This document shows positions 45,700-59,059 of a DNA stretch of 64,000 nt, in pieces. The DNA is from Bubalus kerabau. Lineage: Eukaryota; Chordata; Mammalia; Artiodactyla; Bovidae. The DNA is taken from NCBI RefSeq assembly GCF_029407905.1, contig NC_073641.1, positions 16,971,001 to 17,035,000 on the forward strand. Direction: 5' to 3'. How positions within the stretch are numbered: position 1 is the stretch's first letter; each line of letters starts with the position of its first letter. The notes beneath the pieces are model-generated. The model worked only from the letters and a program-made list of their open reading frames with translations, was not told where the DNA came from and ran no database searches. The position numbers and the translations under genes are program-made.

Positions 45700-46790
45700 A
45701 CATATTCAAGTTGTTAACTCATTATTTTAATTGGCTTTCTGATTTTTCTTATATACTTGTAAGCATTTTTACTTAATCTGGTTACTTGTTGTTATTGGTT
45801 AGATGTGTTGCAAATTTTTTTCCTTTCTTCTGGTTTGCCTTTTCACACTTCTCATGGTGTTTTTGATGAAATGAAGTTCTTAATTTTAAAGAATATTTTT
45901 CCTTTATGGTTAGTAATTTTTGTGTCTTATCTAAGAACACTTACCTTTTCCCAAGGTCATTAACAGAGTATTATTTTGCATTTAATAATATTTAATCATC
46001 TACCTGAAGTTGATTTTCAGTATGGTGTATATTAGGGGTAAATTTCATTATAATTTCTATGTACTTATTAATTGGTGTAACCCATTTATTTCAATGACCT
46101 TACTCTCCCTCCACTGTTCTTAAGTGCCACATTGTTATTAAGAGGCCAAATATGTTGACTTCTATTTTGCTCCATTATGTTATTGTCTATTCCTAGACGC
46201 TTACTCCTTGGAAGGAAAGTTATGACAAACCTAGATAGCATATTCAAAAGCAGAGACATTACTTTGCCAACAAAGGTCCGTCTAGTCAAGGCTATGATTT
46301 TTCCAGTGGTCATGTATGGATGTGAGAGTTGGACTGTGAAGAAAGCTGAGTGACAAAGAATTGATGCTTTTGAACTGTGGTGTTGGAGAAGACTCTTGAG
46401 AGTCCCTTGGACTGCAGGGAGATCCAACCAGTCCATTCTGAAGGAGATCAGCCCTGGGTGTTCTCTGGAAGGAATGATGCTAAAGCTGAAACTCCAGTAC
46501 TTTGGCCACCTCATGTGAAGAGTTGACTCACTGGAAAAGAATCTGATGCTGGGAGGGATTGGGGGCAGGAGGAAAAGGGGACGACAGAGGATGAGATGGC
46601 TGGACGGCATCACTGACTTGATGGACGTGAGTCTGAGTGAACTCCGGGAGTTGGTGATGGACAGGGAGGACTGGTGTGCTGTGATTCATGAGGTTGCAAA
46701 GAGTCCGACATGACTGAACGACTTTCACTTATTGTGGCCTTATAATAAGCCTCAATATCTGATAAAGGAAATCCTTTCATCTTAAAGTCC
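45700..46790. mobile_element. Old L1M fragment split by a BovB
   Basis: Old L1 3' text on either side of the BovB: ttctggtttgccttttcaca, gatgaaatgaagttcttaat, attttgctccattatg, then after the BovB ttataataagcctcaatatc. Strand not determined with confidence. Confidence 0.6.
46195..46720 (+). mobile_element. BovB 3' end fragment
   Basis: It starts within RRLLLGRK (agacgcttactccttggaag) and ends with a shortened tail (actgaacgactttcac). It continues through MTNLDSI, VKAMIFPVVMYGCESW and GHLM. The reading frame is broken by stops such as tga at 46350. Confidence 0.9.
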
Positions 46791-47164
46791 TTTCTGCCAA
46801 ACCTAGGATGCTTTCCTAACTTACCTTCATTACTGTTTCAGCAGCATTTCATAAGTAGACCAGGACCTCTTTTTTGCCACCTACTTGATGCTGCCTTCTT
46901 ACATTTGGAATAAAAAGAGACTCCTTACAATGCTCTACAGAACTCTGTAGGATCCAGTTCCAGCCTTCATTTGTATCCTCCAAATTGAGCTACGTTCCAG
47001 TTCACCGATCTTCTGGCTCAATAAACACACTGAACACTTTCTCACCGTAAGGCCTTCAGACATGATGCTTTGTTTCTCTTAAAAAGTGCTTACTCCATTT
47101 GAATGATTACAAAATAAGATAAAATTCTCCTATCTCTCCATATACACCTATATGCATTTCATCG

Positions 47165-47617
47165 AGATGCAGAGATCAGTTTTCTACACTCTGAATTTGG
47201 GCTCTGCCATGTGACTTGCTTTGGTCAATGGAATGTAAGCAAATGTGATGCAAATAAAGGCTTAAAAAAAGCTTGTGCACTGGAATAGTCCTCTCCTGCT
47301 GATCTTGGGAACTCACAAGTCCCAAGATGTGAACAAGCTTAGGCTAGCCTGCTGAATAGTAAGTGACATATGGTCCAGCTGCTTCCATTGTGACTGCTGA
47401 CAACAAGCCAACCATCGGACATGTGTGGGTACAGCCAATAATTGTCACCTAATTGCAAATGTACTGGTGAGCCCAGATGATATCATGTGGATTAGAGACA
47501 AACCATTATAGCTGAACGCCAGCCCCAACTGCCAACTCAGAAAATTTTGAGTGAATATAGGTTGTTGTTTTAAACAACTAAATTTGTTTTGTTACATAAC
47601 AAAAATTAGTTGACACA
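47165..47617 (+). mobile_element. MLT1-type MaLR LTR
   Basis: Order of landmarks as in MLT1: gccatgtgacttgctttggt, gcttgtgcactggaatagtc, ctagcctgctgaatagtaag, then ggttgttgttttaaacaact and tttgttacataacaaaaatt. No TATA box or internal genes visible. Confidence 0.75.
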
Positions 47618-47845
47618 TTCTTGTCTATACATGGCTCAATTTACCTAATTTAAAAAATTTTAAATATCAACTTCTCCAAAGGATTTCACTGTTATTCTAT
47701 CTAAAGTTGTTCTCTGTCACTACCACTTAGCTGCTTCCTCATAATTTTTATTTGCCTATTTTTCATTAAAATTTACTTTTTAAATTAAAAAGTAAATTTA
47801 AAATTAAAAATAAATTTCTATTAAAATTTATTTTAAAATTTAAAA

Positions 47846-48030
47846 TCTTCCCAACCTAGGGATCAAACTGAGGTCTCTTGCATTGTGGGAAGATTCTTTA
47901 CCATCTGAGCCACCAGGGAAGCCTGAGAATACTGGAATGGGTAATCTATCCCTTCTCTAAGGGAGTTTTCCAAGTCAGGAATCAAACCAGGGTCTCCTGC
48001 GTTGCAGGAAGATTCTTTACCAGCTGAGAA
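47846..48030 (-). mobile_element. Bov-tA-type SINE, tRNA-like parts only
   Basis: Two tRNA-like heads are seen in reverse orientation (ctgagccaccagggaagcct, later ctcctgcgttgcaggaagat) with a short BovA piece between them. A local palindromic AT stretch (aaaatttactttttaaatta) at about 47768-47850 precedes it. Confidence 0.75.
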
Positions 48031-48629
48031 ATATAAATCCCTCATTAAGAATCCAAACAGACTGCACACATAGAAGACGGATGATACTTAGCTGAGAGCA
48101 GTTCATGTAAAGAGACAGAGATTTTAACTGACTGGAAGCTCAACATGTGATGCAGCTACTTAAAAAGTGGGTTGATGTTCCGACCACTTTATATGATCAC
48201 ACCGTAACTGCAGCTACTTTGAGGGCCCCAGACAAACTATAGTTATCCACAGAAATACCCTGAAGGCCAGGGCAGCATGATTTCTGAAACTTTCTCATAC
48301 AATGTGCTTTTAAAAGACTGAGGATATTCACTCAGAAAAGTATTAACAGGAGACCAGATATTCAAGTATTTGTGAAAGAGAGATCATAATTTTTCTCTGT
48401 GTAGTTCCTATGATTAGATCTAAAAAGGAATGAAAGGTATGAGAACGCCGACTAAAATAGAAAATAAAAGAAATATCTATTCATCAACCAAAGTGATATA
48501 ACAACAGCATAAAATGTTCAGTCTTAAATAGTATGTTTGCCACAGAGCTAAACATTTGCCTGATGTTTCCTACCAAATTGGGACTTAGAAATACGGTGAC
48601 CAAAGTTGTACATATTAACTAACCTCTTC
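48031..48629. other. Unassigned intronic sequence
   Basis: No exon or repeat recognised. Confidence 0.4.
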
Positions 48630-48785
48630 AGCACTAAACCCTTACAAAGTAGACACTATTATTATCATTTTCCATATCAAAGGAAAGTGAAATATAGACA
48701 GATCACTTATTGAAACTATGAGTGGAATTTCAACCCAGCCAATATGGATTAGAAGCAACACTCTATCACCAATTCTTAAGTGAGT
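48630..48785 (-). mobile_element. MIR SINE
   Basis: Reverse-orientation MIR text: tattattatcattttccata, gaaagtgaaatatagacaga, then gagtggaatttcaaccca. Confidence 0.7.
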
Positions 48786-49207
48786 TACTATACTTTGAAC
48801 AGTCCCAGCAAATAATAAAAGTTAACGGATGATGATAATATATGTAAAGAGGAAATGAAATTTAGATAGGATTTATAGGGAAGTTAGAAATATCAAGACA
48901 TCATCATCATAATCAACAAATGAATATAATAGGTGTTCAACTGTTCAACTGCTTTTGGCCCCATAGAAATTATCCTACAAAGTCAACCAAATATATTGAG
49001 TCTCTCATGTTCCTCTCCAGGGGCTTCAAGTCAAAGATAATGAGATAATAAATAGATAAATAATACAAACAACCTTTAAAAATTCTTCAAAAAATTAGGT
49101 CAAAATTTTTTGTTAATAATAAAGACAAAGCAGCAGTGACATTTAGTTTATTTACAATTATTGTGATTACTGTTATATTTGGTTTTATTTCTTGCCTTTT
49201 TTTTTTT
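48786..49207. other. Unassigned intronic sequence
   Basis: AT-rich, with a T-run at 49198-49208 just before the BovB. Nothing recognised. Confidence 0.4.
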
Positions 49208-49208
49208 C

Positions 49209-50516
49209 AAGAAGTAACCGTACAATTGCACTCATCTCACACACTAGTAAAGTAATGCTCAAAATTCTCCAAGCCAGGCTTCACCAATATGTGAACCGTG
49301 AGCTTCCTGATGTTCAACCCGGTTTTAGAAAAGGCAGAGGAACCAGAGATCAAATTGCCAATATTCACTGGATCATGGAAAAAGCAAGAGAGTTCCAGAA
49401 AAACATCTATTTCTGCTTTATTGACTATGCCAAAGCCTTTGACTGTGTGGATCACAATAAACTGGAAAATTCTGAAAGAGATGGGAATACCAGACCACCT
49501 GACCTGCCTCTTGAGAAACCTGTATGCAGGTCAGGAAGCAACAGTTAGAACTGGACATGGAACAACAGACTGGTTCCAAACAGGAAAAGGACTACGTTAA
49601 GGCTGTATATTGTCACCCTGCTTATTTAACTTATATACAGAGTACATCTTGAGAAGCGCTGGACTGGAAGAAGCACAAGCTGGAATCAAGATGCCAGGAG
49701 AAATATCAATAACCTCAGATATGCAGATGACACCACCCTTATGGCAGAAAATGAAGAGGAACTAAAAAGCCTCTTGATGAAAGTGAAAGAGGAGAGTGAA
49801 AAAGTTGGCTTAAAGCTCAACATTCAGAAAATGAAGATCATGGCATCTGGTACCATCACTTCATGGGAAATAGATGGGGAAACAGTGGAAACAGTGTCAG
49901 ACTTTATTTTTTGGGGCTCCAAAATCACTGCAGATGGTGATTGCAGCCATGAAATTCAAAGATGCTTACTCCTTGGAAGGAAAGTTATGACTAACCTAGA
50001 TAGCATATTCAAAAGCAGGGACATTACTTTGCCAACAAAGGTTCATCTAGTCAAGGCTGTGGTTTTTCCTGTGGTCATGTATGGATGTGAGAGTTGGACT
50101 ATGAAGAAGACTGAGCGCCGAAGAATTGCCGCTTTTGAACGGTGGTGTTGGAGAAGACTCTTGAGAGTCCCTTGGACTGCAAGGAGATCCAACCAGTCCA
50201 TTCTGAAGGAGATCAGCCCTGGGATTTCTTTGGAAGGAATGATGCTGAAGCTGAAACTCCAGTACTTTGGCCACCTTATGCGAAGAGTTGACTCGTTGGA
50301 AAAGACTCTGATGCTGGGAGGGATTGGGGGCAGGAGGAGAAGGGGACGACAGAGGATGAGATGGCTGGATGGCATCACTGACTCGATGGATGTGAGTCTT
50401 GATGTGATCCCAGCCTCACCTAGAACTCTGGGAGTTGGTGATGGACAGGGAGGCCTGGCGTGCTGCGATTCATGGGGTTGCAAAGAGTCAGACACGACTG
50501 AGCGACTGAACTGAAG
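49209..50516 (+). mobile_element. BovB LINE 3' half, least decayed copy
   Basis: It starts at RTIALISHTSKVMLKILQARL and runs through reverse-transcriptase palm and thumb to the tail cgactgaactgaa. It retains a 118-codon frame with motif A (FIDYAKAFDCVDH) and a 257-codon frame to the end. Between them a frameshift breaks the YADD region (gatatgcagatgacaccacc at about 49718). Confidence 0.92.
49741..50514 (+). pseudogene. BovB C-terminal remnant ORF (257 codons)
   Basis: The longest open frame in the window. It starts just after the YADD (MAENEEELKSLLMKVKEESEK), then IKSRDITLPTKVHLVKAVVFP-type text, then CWRRLLRVPWTARRSNQ at about 140-156 and HLMRRVDSLEKTLMLGG. Near residue 218 an insertion of about 24 bp (tgatgtgatcccagcctcac) shifts the frame, so the last 40 residues are not BovB protein. 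No catalytic motif is included. Confidence 0.87.
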
Positions 50517-50618
50517 CAGCTCATAGAGCTGTTAAAAGCATTAAGAGAATTAATATATACAAAGCATTCAGAACAGTACCTGGAATATAAAAAATGCTAT
50601 CCAAGTATTTGCTGCTAT
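50517..50618 (+). mobile_element. MIR SINE 3' part
   Basis: catagagctgttaaaagcat, then aagcattcagaacagtacct and aaaaatgctatccaag match the MIR 3' half. Confidence 0.7.
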
Positions 50619-51124
50619 TGAATCCTGTCTCCTTTTTTCTAATAATTAATGTTAACTTTTAACACAAACAGTTGAAGTTTAACATTAATAATCTCCCTTT
50701 TCTGAATGAGACCTATGAATTGAATGCATTTTACTCCCCACTCAAAAACACAAATATAGCTCATATCTTATTGAGATTATCTGAATTTCATGTCTAAAAT
50801 GTTAATTGCTTAAACATATTATGCCTCTACTTTGTCAGTACATTCTTTAAATCAATTAATCTATATTTAACTATGCTTTAATATCTGCTTGTTTTTATTC
50901 TTCAGCTTATTTAACACTGCATTCTTGTATCCCTTATTGTCCTCTCTCTTGAATTACATTTTTTGTTTTATTGTAATCTGTCCTTGATATTTTTTTTTTC
51001 CAGGAAATGTATGTGAATGGTAAACTGTATGTTCTGGAAAGTTTGAAGTTTCCTCTGTATTCACATTTGAATTTTATCTAAGTATAGTCCTAGATAACAA
51101 CATATTTTCACTCAAAACTTTGAA
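50619..51124. other. Unassigned intronic sequence
   Basis: AT-rich; the T-run at about 50989-51000 stands out. No exon or repeat recognised. Confidence 0.4.
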
Positions 51125-54100
51125 GATAGAGAGAGGAGACCAAAAGCAGAGTGGGGGGACCTCATGCTCTACTTCTCCAGGGGCACACCACCAAAATTAC
51201 AATTATTTATAGAACAACTATTGATGAGGATGACCTGAAGACCAACAGAAAATATTTTTTAAGGGTTAAAAAAAGGAATCACAATGAGATGGGTAGGAGG
51301 GACAGAGATGCAATATAATCATGACCCACACCCTGGGGTAGGTGACCCATAGAGGGAAGAATAATTGCAGAGGTTCTTCCCAAGGTTCAAGGGATCCCAG
51401 TCTCACCTAGAGCTCCCCAGTCCTGGGTCCTGCATGGGGAAAGAAGCCTCCAGAATGTCTGGCTTTGAAAGCCAGTGGGATTTATATATAGGAAAGCTAT
51501 AGGGTAGTAAGAAACAGAGATTATGCTCTTAAAGGGTGCACACAAATTCTCACCGGCTCTGAGACCCTGTACAGAGTAAGTAATTTGAAAGGAGACCAGA
51601 TCAGACACATTTGCTGATCTTGGAGAGCCTCTCAAAGAGGTGGAGGCATCTAAGACCCTCCCTGGGAACACAGACACTGACAGCAACCATTTGGGGGAGC
51701 TCCATCATGCTGGCAAAGTAACACTTTGGAGTCCTCCCTCTAGCCACTGGCCCTGGGATCCAGCCCTGCTAACCTTCCAGTTGGTATCAGTTCTGGCAAA
51801 TCCCAGGCAGAGGAGCCAGTCAAGAGGGGATCTAGCCCTGTCCACCAGCCCCAGGATCCCCCACAACCCTCAGCAAGCTTCCCTGGGACCTAACACTGCC
51901 CAAAAGTAGGCCAAGGCCAGCCCCAGAACCCCCAGGCCTGAAGTCAATTGCAGCAGGACCCAGCCCCACCCATTAGCAGACTGGCACAAGCACCTAGACC
52001 TTTGGCACCTGCATCTAGCTGTCCTTCAACCCAACTCTTTGGCCCTGCTCACAAATAGGCCATAATCAGCCCCGGGATTCCTGGGACCTACAACCAGTCA
52101 TGCTAGGGCCTTACCCTGGTAACCAGCTCTGGTGACCAGAGAGAAGTGAGATGCTGGGCCCTATAAGAAATCTCCTACAAAAGCCCATTACTCCAAGATC
52201 AGGAAATGTAACCAACCTACGTAATACCTACAAATAAATGCAAGACTGAGACAAAATGAGGTTTAAAAAAGGGTTAAATGAAGGAATGAAAACTCTAGGT
52301 GAAGAAAATGAAATGGAGATAAGTAGTCTACCCAATAAAAGTTCAAAATAATGATCATAAAAATGCTCAACTAACTTGTTGAAGACTGGATGAACACAGT
52401 TAGAAGTTTAACAAAGCATTAGAAAATACACTAGAAGTAACTGACAGTGGATTAGATGAAGCAGAAGAACAGATCAGTGAGCTGGAAGATTGGTGGAAAC
52501 CACTGAAGCCAAAAAGAATAAAGAATAAAAAAGAAATGACATTTTAAGAGACCTCTGGAAAAACATCAAGCATACTAACATTCATATTATAGAGATCCTA
52601 GAAGGATAAGGGAAGGAGAAAGGAGTAGAGAACATATATAAGATACAATAGTTAAACAAACAAAAACAAACCCTAACCTGGGAAAGGAAACAGACATTCA
52701 GGTCTAGGAAGCACAGAGAGTCTCAAACAAGATCAACTGAAAGAGGACCACACCAAGACACACTGTAATTAAAATGGCAAAAATTAATGATAAAAAGAGA
52801 ATATGAAAAAATGGCAAGGGAAAAGCAATAAGTTACTTTTACTGGAACTCCCATAAGGCTACCAGCTGACTTCAGAGTAACTCTGCAGGCCAGAAGGAAG
52901 TAGCATAATATATTTAAAATATTATACAAAGACACACTACATAATGATAAAGGAATCAATTCAACAAAAAGATATAACAATTGTAAATACATACACACGC
53001 AACCTAAGAGTACTTAATACAGCAAATATTACCAGCCACAAATAGAGAAAGTTACATTAATACAATAATAGTAGAGGACTTTCATACCCCAATTACATCA
53101 ATAGATTATCCAAGTAGAATCAAAGAGGAAACACTGACCTTAAATGACATATTAACCAGATAGATTTAATAGCCATATACAGAGCATTCCATTCAAAAGC
53201 AGCAAAATATACACTCTTTTCAAGTGCACATTCTCTGGGATAGATCACATGCTAGGCCACAAACAAGTCACAGTAAATTTTAGAAGACTGAAATTATATC
53301 CGGCATTTTTTCTGAACACAAAAGTATAAGTCTAGAAACTAACCATAAAACAAAAATTGTAAAAACACAAGCACATGGATGTTAAACAATGTGCTACTAA
53401 ACAACCAATGGGTCACTGACAAAATTAAAGATAAAAGGAAAAAAAAATACCCGGAGACAAATGAAAACAAATACATAAGTAGCCAAGATTCATGAGATAT
53501 AGCCAACCAGTCCTAAAAGAGGCATTTATAGCAATACAAATCTACCTCAGAAAAATAAGAAAAAGAAGACTAACCATATGCTTAGAGGCTCTAGAAAAAG
53601 AAAAACAAAACACAAAGGGAGAAGAAGGAAATACTGAAGGTCAGAGTAGACATAAATGAAACAGAAGCCAAAAAAATAAAAAGGAAAGATCCATGAAGCT
53701 GAGAGCAGGTTCTTTGGAAATATAACAATAATTGATAAACCTTTAGTCAGACTCATCTTGAAAAAAAGAGGAAAGACCCAAATAAAATCACAAATGAAAA
53801 GGGAAAATTATGATCAATACCATAGAAATACAGAAGATTATGAGACTACACAAAATATTACATGCCAATAGAATGAGCAACCTAGAAGAAATAGATAAAT
53901 TTGTAGAAATATACAAAATATGAACAGGCCCTTTTCAACAATGAACTTAAATCACTGATGATAATTAAAAAACTCCCCCAAACAAAAGTTCAGGACCAGA
54001 TGACTTCACAGTTAAGTTCAAACATTTAAAGAATGGTTAATGCCAATCTTTCTCAAATTATTCCCAAAAATTGAAGAGGAAGAAACATTTATGAAATCAT

Positions 54101-55940
54101 CAATCTGTATCAAAACCAGACAAAGACACCAAAACCAGAGAAAATTGCAGGCCACTATCACTGATGAACAGAGATGCAAAACATCCTCAACAGAACATAA
54201 GCAATTCAAATTCAAAAATATATTAAAAGAATCATCAAAGATTAAGGGCAAAGAGGAGAAAAGGGTGACAGAGGATAAGATGGTTGGATGCCATCACTGA
54301 CTCAATGGACATAAATTTGAGCAAACTCCAGGAGATAGTGAAGAACAGGGAAACCTGGCATGTTGCAGTTCATGGAGTCACAGAGAGTTGGACATGACTT
54401 AGCAACTGAACAACAATACCATGATCAAGTGTAATTTATCCCAGGGAAACAAGGACAGCATAATATCCATACATCAGTGTGATACACCACCTAATAAACT
54501 GAAGAATAAAAACCATATGACAATCTCAACAGATGCAGAAAAAGATTGTGGCAAAATCCAACATCTATTTATGATGAAAGTTCTTCAGAATTGGATACAG
54601 AGGAAATATATCTCAATATAATAAAGGTCATATACGATATGCCTGCTGCTAACATCACACTCAATGATGAAAAGCTGAAAGTATTTCTTTAAGATTGGGA
54701 ACAAGACAAGGACACCCACATTCCAAAGAAGACATACAGATGGATGACAGACACATAATCATCAGTGAAATACAAATCAAAATTTAATAAGATCACCTCA
54801 CACTTGTCAGAATAATTATTATCAAAAAGATTATAACAAGTGTTGGTGAGGATATGGAAAAAAGGGAAGTCTCGTGCACTGTTGGTGGGATTGTAACTGG
54901 TGCAGATGCAATGGAAGAGAGAACAAAGGTTCCTCAAAAAATTAAAAATAAAGCTATGATCCAGCAATTCTACTTCTGGGTAGCTTTCCAAAGGAAACCA
55001 AAACACTAAGTTTGTAGTGTTTTCAGGAAACACAAAAGTACTTTAGGAAACATTAAAACGCTTTTAGGAAAAGATATATACACCCCTGTATTCACTGCAG
55101 CATTATTCATAATGGCCAAAATATGGAAGCAACCTAAGCGCCCATCAATAGATGAATATAGATGTGGTACATATACACCAAATTAAGTATTAATCAGCCA
55201 TAAAAAAATGAAATCTTTCCATTTGTGACAACATGAATGAACCTAGAGAGTATTTTGTTGAGTGAAATAAGTCAGATAGAGAAAGATAAATATTGTATGA
55301 ATTCACTTATATGTGAAGTGTAAAAAACAAAACAAAACAAAAAACCAAATGAACAAATAAAACAGAAACTGAGTCACTGATACAGAGTACAAACAAATGG
55401 TTTATCAGCGGGGCAAGGGGTGGGGGAAGAGTGAAATAAGGTGAGGGTAAACGAAGAGGTAAAAAATTCCAGTCACAGAGTAAACAAGTCATGAGAATGA
55501 AAAGTAAAGTATGGGGAAAACAGTCAATAATAATGTAACATCTTTGTATGGTGACAGGTGGTTACTAGATTTACACTTGTGATCATTTTGTTCTGTACAG
55601 AAATATCTAATCACTAGATAAACGTGGTCAAAAGGTACAAACTTATAAGATACGTTAAGTACCAAAGATATAATGGACAACATCATTAATATATAGTTAA
55701 CACTGATGTATGTTACATATGAAAGTTGTTAAGAGAGTTAATCTTAAGAAGTCTCATCACAAAATATATTCTTTTCTTTCATTTTATATCTAGATAGTAT
55801 CATGGATATTCATAAAACTCCTTGTGGTAATCATTTTATGATGTTTGTGAGTCAAATAATACTGCTGTATACTTAATCTTTTACAGTGTTGTATATCAAT
55901 TATATTTAAACAAAAATGGAAGGGGAAAAAAAAGACATGC
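51125..55940 (+). mobile_element. Long old L1 LINE, nearly from 5' UTR to 3' end
   Basis: GC-richer 5' UTR (51130-52200, for example agggatcccagtctcaccta), then ORF1-like text (52200-52900). ORF2-like text follows (53000-54680, for example gtagaggactttcatacccc and tagccatatacagagcattc). The 3' UTR ends with an A-rich tail near 55935. ORF2 is heavily deleted and all frames are stopped. A BovB tail interrupts it at 54241-54415. Confidence 0.8.
54241..54415 (+). mobile_element. BovB 3' end, short old copy
   Basis: Only the last 175 bp: ggataagatggttggatgcc, then tggagtcacagagagttgga, ending ttagcaactgaacaacaata. L1 sequence continues on both sides. Confidence 0.85.
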
Positions 55941-56464
55941 CTCAAAATCTTTAAAGTACTGGGTTAAAAAAACAACTATCTACCTGAACATCTATCTGTA
56001 TCTGGTGAGCATATTTAATATCTTTCAAAAATAAAGAGGACTTAAAATTCAAAAAAGGAAGATTGATCCACTGTTTCATACCATCTATCACTGAATATGA
56101 AAAACATGTCTATCCTATTTGTGCTTTCTTTCTTGCTGGAAGTCTTACAACCTTTTCATCCTTAGATTTGAAAAATTTTACTAGTTATGTATCCTTATAG
56201 TCACTTCTCTTCAGTACTCAGTAGTCTTTTTCAATCTGAAGGACTATGTCTTTCTGCAATCCAGCAGAAATTTAATTTTTCCCTAATCAATCACCACTAT
56301 TTTCTCTGTTCCTACTTTTTTACTTCTCAATACACACAAATTAGACCCCTTGGATCTATTTTCCATGCTCAATTTTGTGTTCCATTTCTTATCTCTTTAT
56401 GTTATGCTATGTTCAGGAAAGTTCCTCAGCAGTATTTTTCAAGATACAAAATCGTTCAATTTTT
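55941..56464. other. Unassigned intronic sequence
   Basis: AT-rich; the open frame at 56187-56471 has no domain. Confidence 0.4.
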
Positions 56465-56590
56465 GACTTAACAAATGTTTACTGAGTGCCTGCTGAGGAC
56501 TGCACACTGTTCCAGGTGCTGGTTATAAATCAGTGAACATAATATAAGATACATCTCTTCAGGACACTTGCTTTCAAGGCTTATGTTTTA
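56465..56590 (+). mobile_element. L2 LINE 3' end remnant
   Basis: L2 text: aacaaatgtttactgagtgc, ctgttccaggtgctggttat, aaatcagtgaacata. Confidence 0.7.
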
Positions 56591-56879
56591 TGTCATTCTG
56601 TTATACAGCTTTCATGCTATTTTTTTTCATTTTAGAAGTCACATTTCAATTTTCATGAATCATTTCTTATCCTCTTAGTGTTCATTTGTTTAATAGTAGG
56701 CTATTGTTTCTCTCAAGATATATCTTCTTTACTATCATAAAATAACTATTAATAAGATTTTATAATATTTTGTTTATAAAATATTATAAACAAAATGTAA
56801 TTTTTTTTTGTTTTCTGGATAAATCTATTTCCTCTGGGATCAGTTTTTATGTTTATCTTTCATATTATTTGTGTTTCTT

Positions 56880-57330
56880 AAAAGTCAGACAGTACATCTT
56901 CATAGCAGAGACAGAGTAGTTTTAGGTTTACATAAAAATTATATAGGAAATAGAGAATTTCCATATATCCCCTCCTACTACACACATACACACACATGCA
57001 TTATTGTGGTACAATTTTACAAAAGAACTCATATTGATATATTACCATTAACTGAAGTTCACAGTTTACCTTAGGGTTCATCCCTGGTTTTGCATTCTTT
57101 GGGTTCTGATTAATGCATAACATCTTATACCCACAATTACAGTATCGTACAGAATAGTTCCACTGCCCTAAACTCACTGGCTCTATTCATTCCTCTCATC
57201 CTCTCCCACGAGCCCTGTCAATCACTGATCTGTGTGTTGTTTTCTTTTCCAAAATGTCATGGGGTAGGAATTTTACAGGATGTAGCCTTCTTTTCAGACT
57301 GGCTTCTTTCACTTTTCAATATGCATTCAA
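56880..57330. mobile_element. L1M 3' UTR-like fragment
   Basis: Old L1M-type text: tgcataacatcttataccca, caattacagtatcgtacaga, atagttccactgccctaaac, gtcaatcactgatctgtgt. Strand uncertain. Confidence 0.55.
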
Positions 57331-57707
57331 AGCTCCTCATAATTGAGTTTTGATCTTGAAATTATGCCAGGTCTCTAATGAGAACTGTTTTTAATTCTAT
57401 ATGATTTTCCTTTCTTGGGCCTAAAAAATAAACCACTGATTTGTTTCATTTTCTAAAGAAATACAAACCCAACTGCTTTCTACCTTTTAGAAATTCTGAA
57501 AAGATTTTGGTTTAATGATGGAATGCTCTCTTATTTTCTAGCATTGTTATATATCTGTATTCTTTAAAAATAAACCTTTTCTATAATTCTGCTTTATTTA
57601 ATAGTATCAGTTGAAATTAATACACTTTTCTTTCACTAAAAATTGTAAGTGGTAAATACAATTAAAATAAGTTAAAAGTTATACCTCATTTTATTGTATA
57701 TATGTAT
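57331..57707. other. Unassigned intronic sequence
   Basis: AT-rich; ends in a TATG/TA microsatellite used as the SINE target. Confidence 0.4.
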
Positions 57708-57719
57708 ATGTATGTGTGT

Positions 57720-57992
57720 TGCTGCTGCTGCTAAGTTGCTTCAGTCGTGTCCGACTCTGTGTGACCCCACAGACGGCAGCCCACCAGGCTCTGTCATCCC
57801 TGGGATTCTCCAAGCAAGAACACTTGAGTGGGTTTCCATTTCCTTCTCCAATGCATGAAAGAGAAAAGTGAAAGTGAAGTTGCTCAGTCATGTCCGACTT
57901 TTAGCGACCCCATGGACTGCAGCCCACCAGGCTCCTGCGTCTATGGGATTCTCCAGGCAAGAGTACTGGAGTGGGTTGCCATTGCCTTCTCC
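57720..57992 (-). mobile_element. Bov-A2 SINE with target-site duplication
   Basis: Two BovA units in reverse orientation joined by a spacer (aaagagaaaagtgaaagtga), with a terminal (gct)n run at the low-coordinate end. The perfect 12-bp repeat ATGTATGTGTGT lies at 57708-57719 and 57993-58004. Confidence 0.94.
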
Positions 57993-58004
57993 ATGTATGT
58001 GTGT

Positions 58005-59059
58005 ATCTTCCCCCAATCGGGAGACAAAGCCAATTTCTATTAAGAATGACCTCTACGAAGCAAGAAAAACACAAATTTTTATTAAATATCCACCACTAAA
58101 AATGTATCTTTTAATATTACATGTGACAAAAATAGGAAGTACATACAAAACATTTCTGCTGCATACCAAAAGCATAATGGTTATTTTGAGAAAAAGTTCC
58201 TCTGTAATTGTTTGCGTTGTGAACTGAACTAGCTGCTTTTACCACAAAATACCATTTTTATGTAAAAGAACAACTGTCAAAGTAATTATTCAGATTTGGT
58301 TACTTGGCAGACATTTTCACAAAAATGAACAAAGTAAATCTGTCACTTCAAGAAAAACAACTGACAGTATTTGTTGGCAATCAAAATGATGAAATTTGAG
58401 ATTCAAGTAAAAATCAGAATTTTGGAAAACCTGTATTTGCTTATAGTTTCTAAATACTTGAAGCCTTTCTTGAAGAGACTAATGGTGATATTAACAGTTT
58501 TTTTATATTGCATAATGAAATATATCAATGTTTAGGAAAGTTGCATAATTCAGCTAACCATTAGTTGTGAGATGTTCAATGCATGATAATATAAAATCAT
58601 CCATAAGTAAATGAACCAAAGTGCATGACAGACCAACAGATTTTACTGTAAGAGTACTTAAAGTTCACATCAATAGTTAGATTCCACATTAAACTAGCCT
58701 TTAATAATTTACACTTGTCAAGTTCTGGTGTAGTATCAAAGACAACCATCCAAAATTACCTTGAAAAGCTACTATAATATATTCCATTTTCTAACTACCT
58801 ATCTAGCTGGGTTTTCTTAATATTAGTCAACCAAAAAATATTAATACATGGCAACAGTTGGGATGCAAAAGCAGATATGTGGATACATCTGTCTTCTACT
58901 AAGCCAAATGTTAAAGAGACTTGGCAAAAGTGTAATATGATGTCATTCTCAAAATTTTTGTTCTATAATAGGATTATTTTTCATAAAGTATTATTTTAAC
59001 AAGTAGTGGTTTATTATCTTCATGTGAATTAATAAAAAAATATTTAAAAATTTTCTCAG
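58005..59059. other. Unassigned intronic sequence
   Basis: No exon or young repeat recognised in about 1 kb. Confidence 0.45.

Noticed and set aside
46086..46613. 175-codon minus-strand open frame
   Set aside because: It is antisense to a BovB 3' end. The same antisense frame (PSSHLILCRPLLLLP) recurs at 11851, 32867, 38232, 50043 and 60984, a by-product of the repeat.
46150..46730. TTATTGT as target-site duplication of the BovB at 46195
   Set aside because: The left copy is about 12 bp away from the element start, so it is not a flush duplication.
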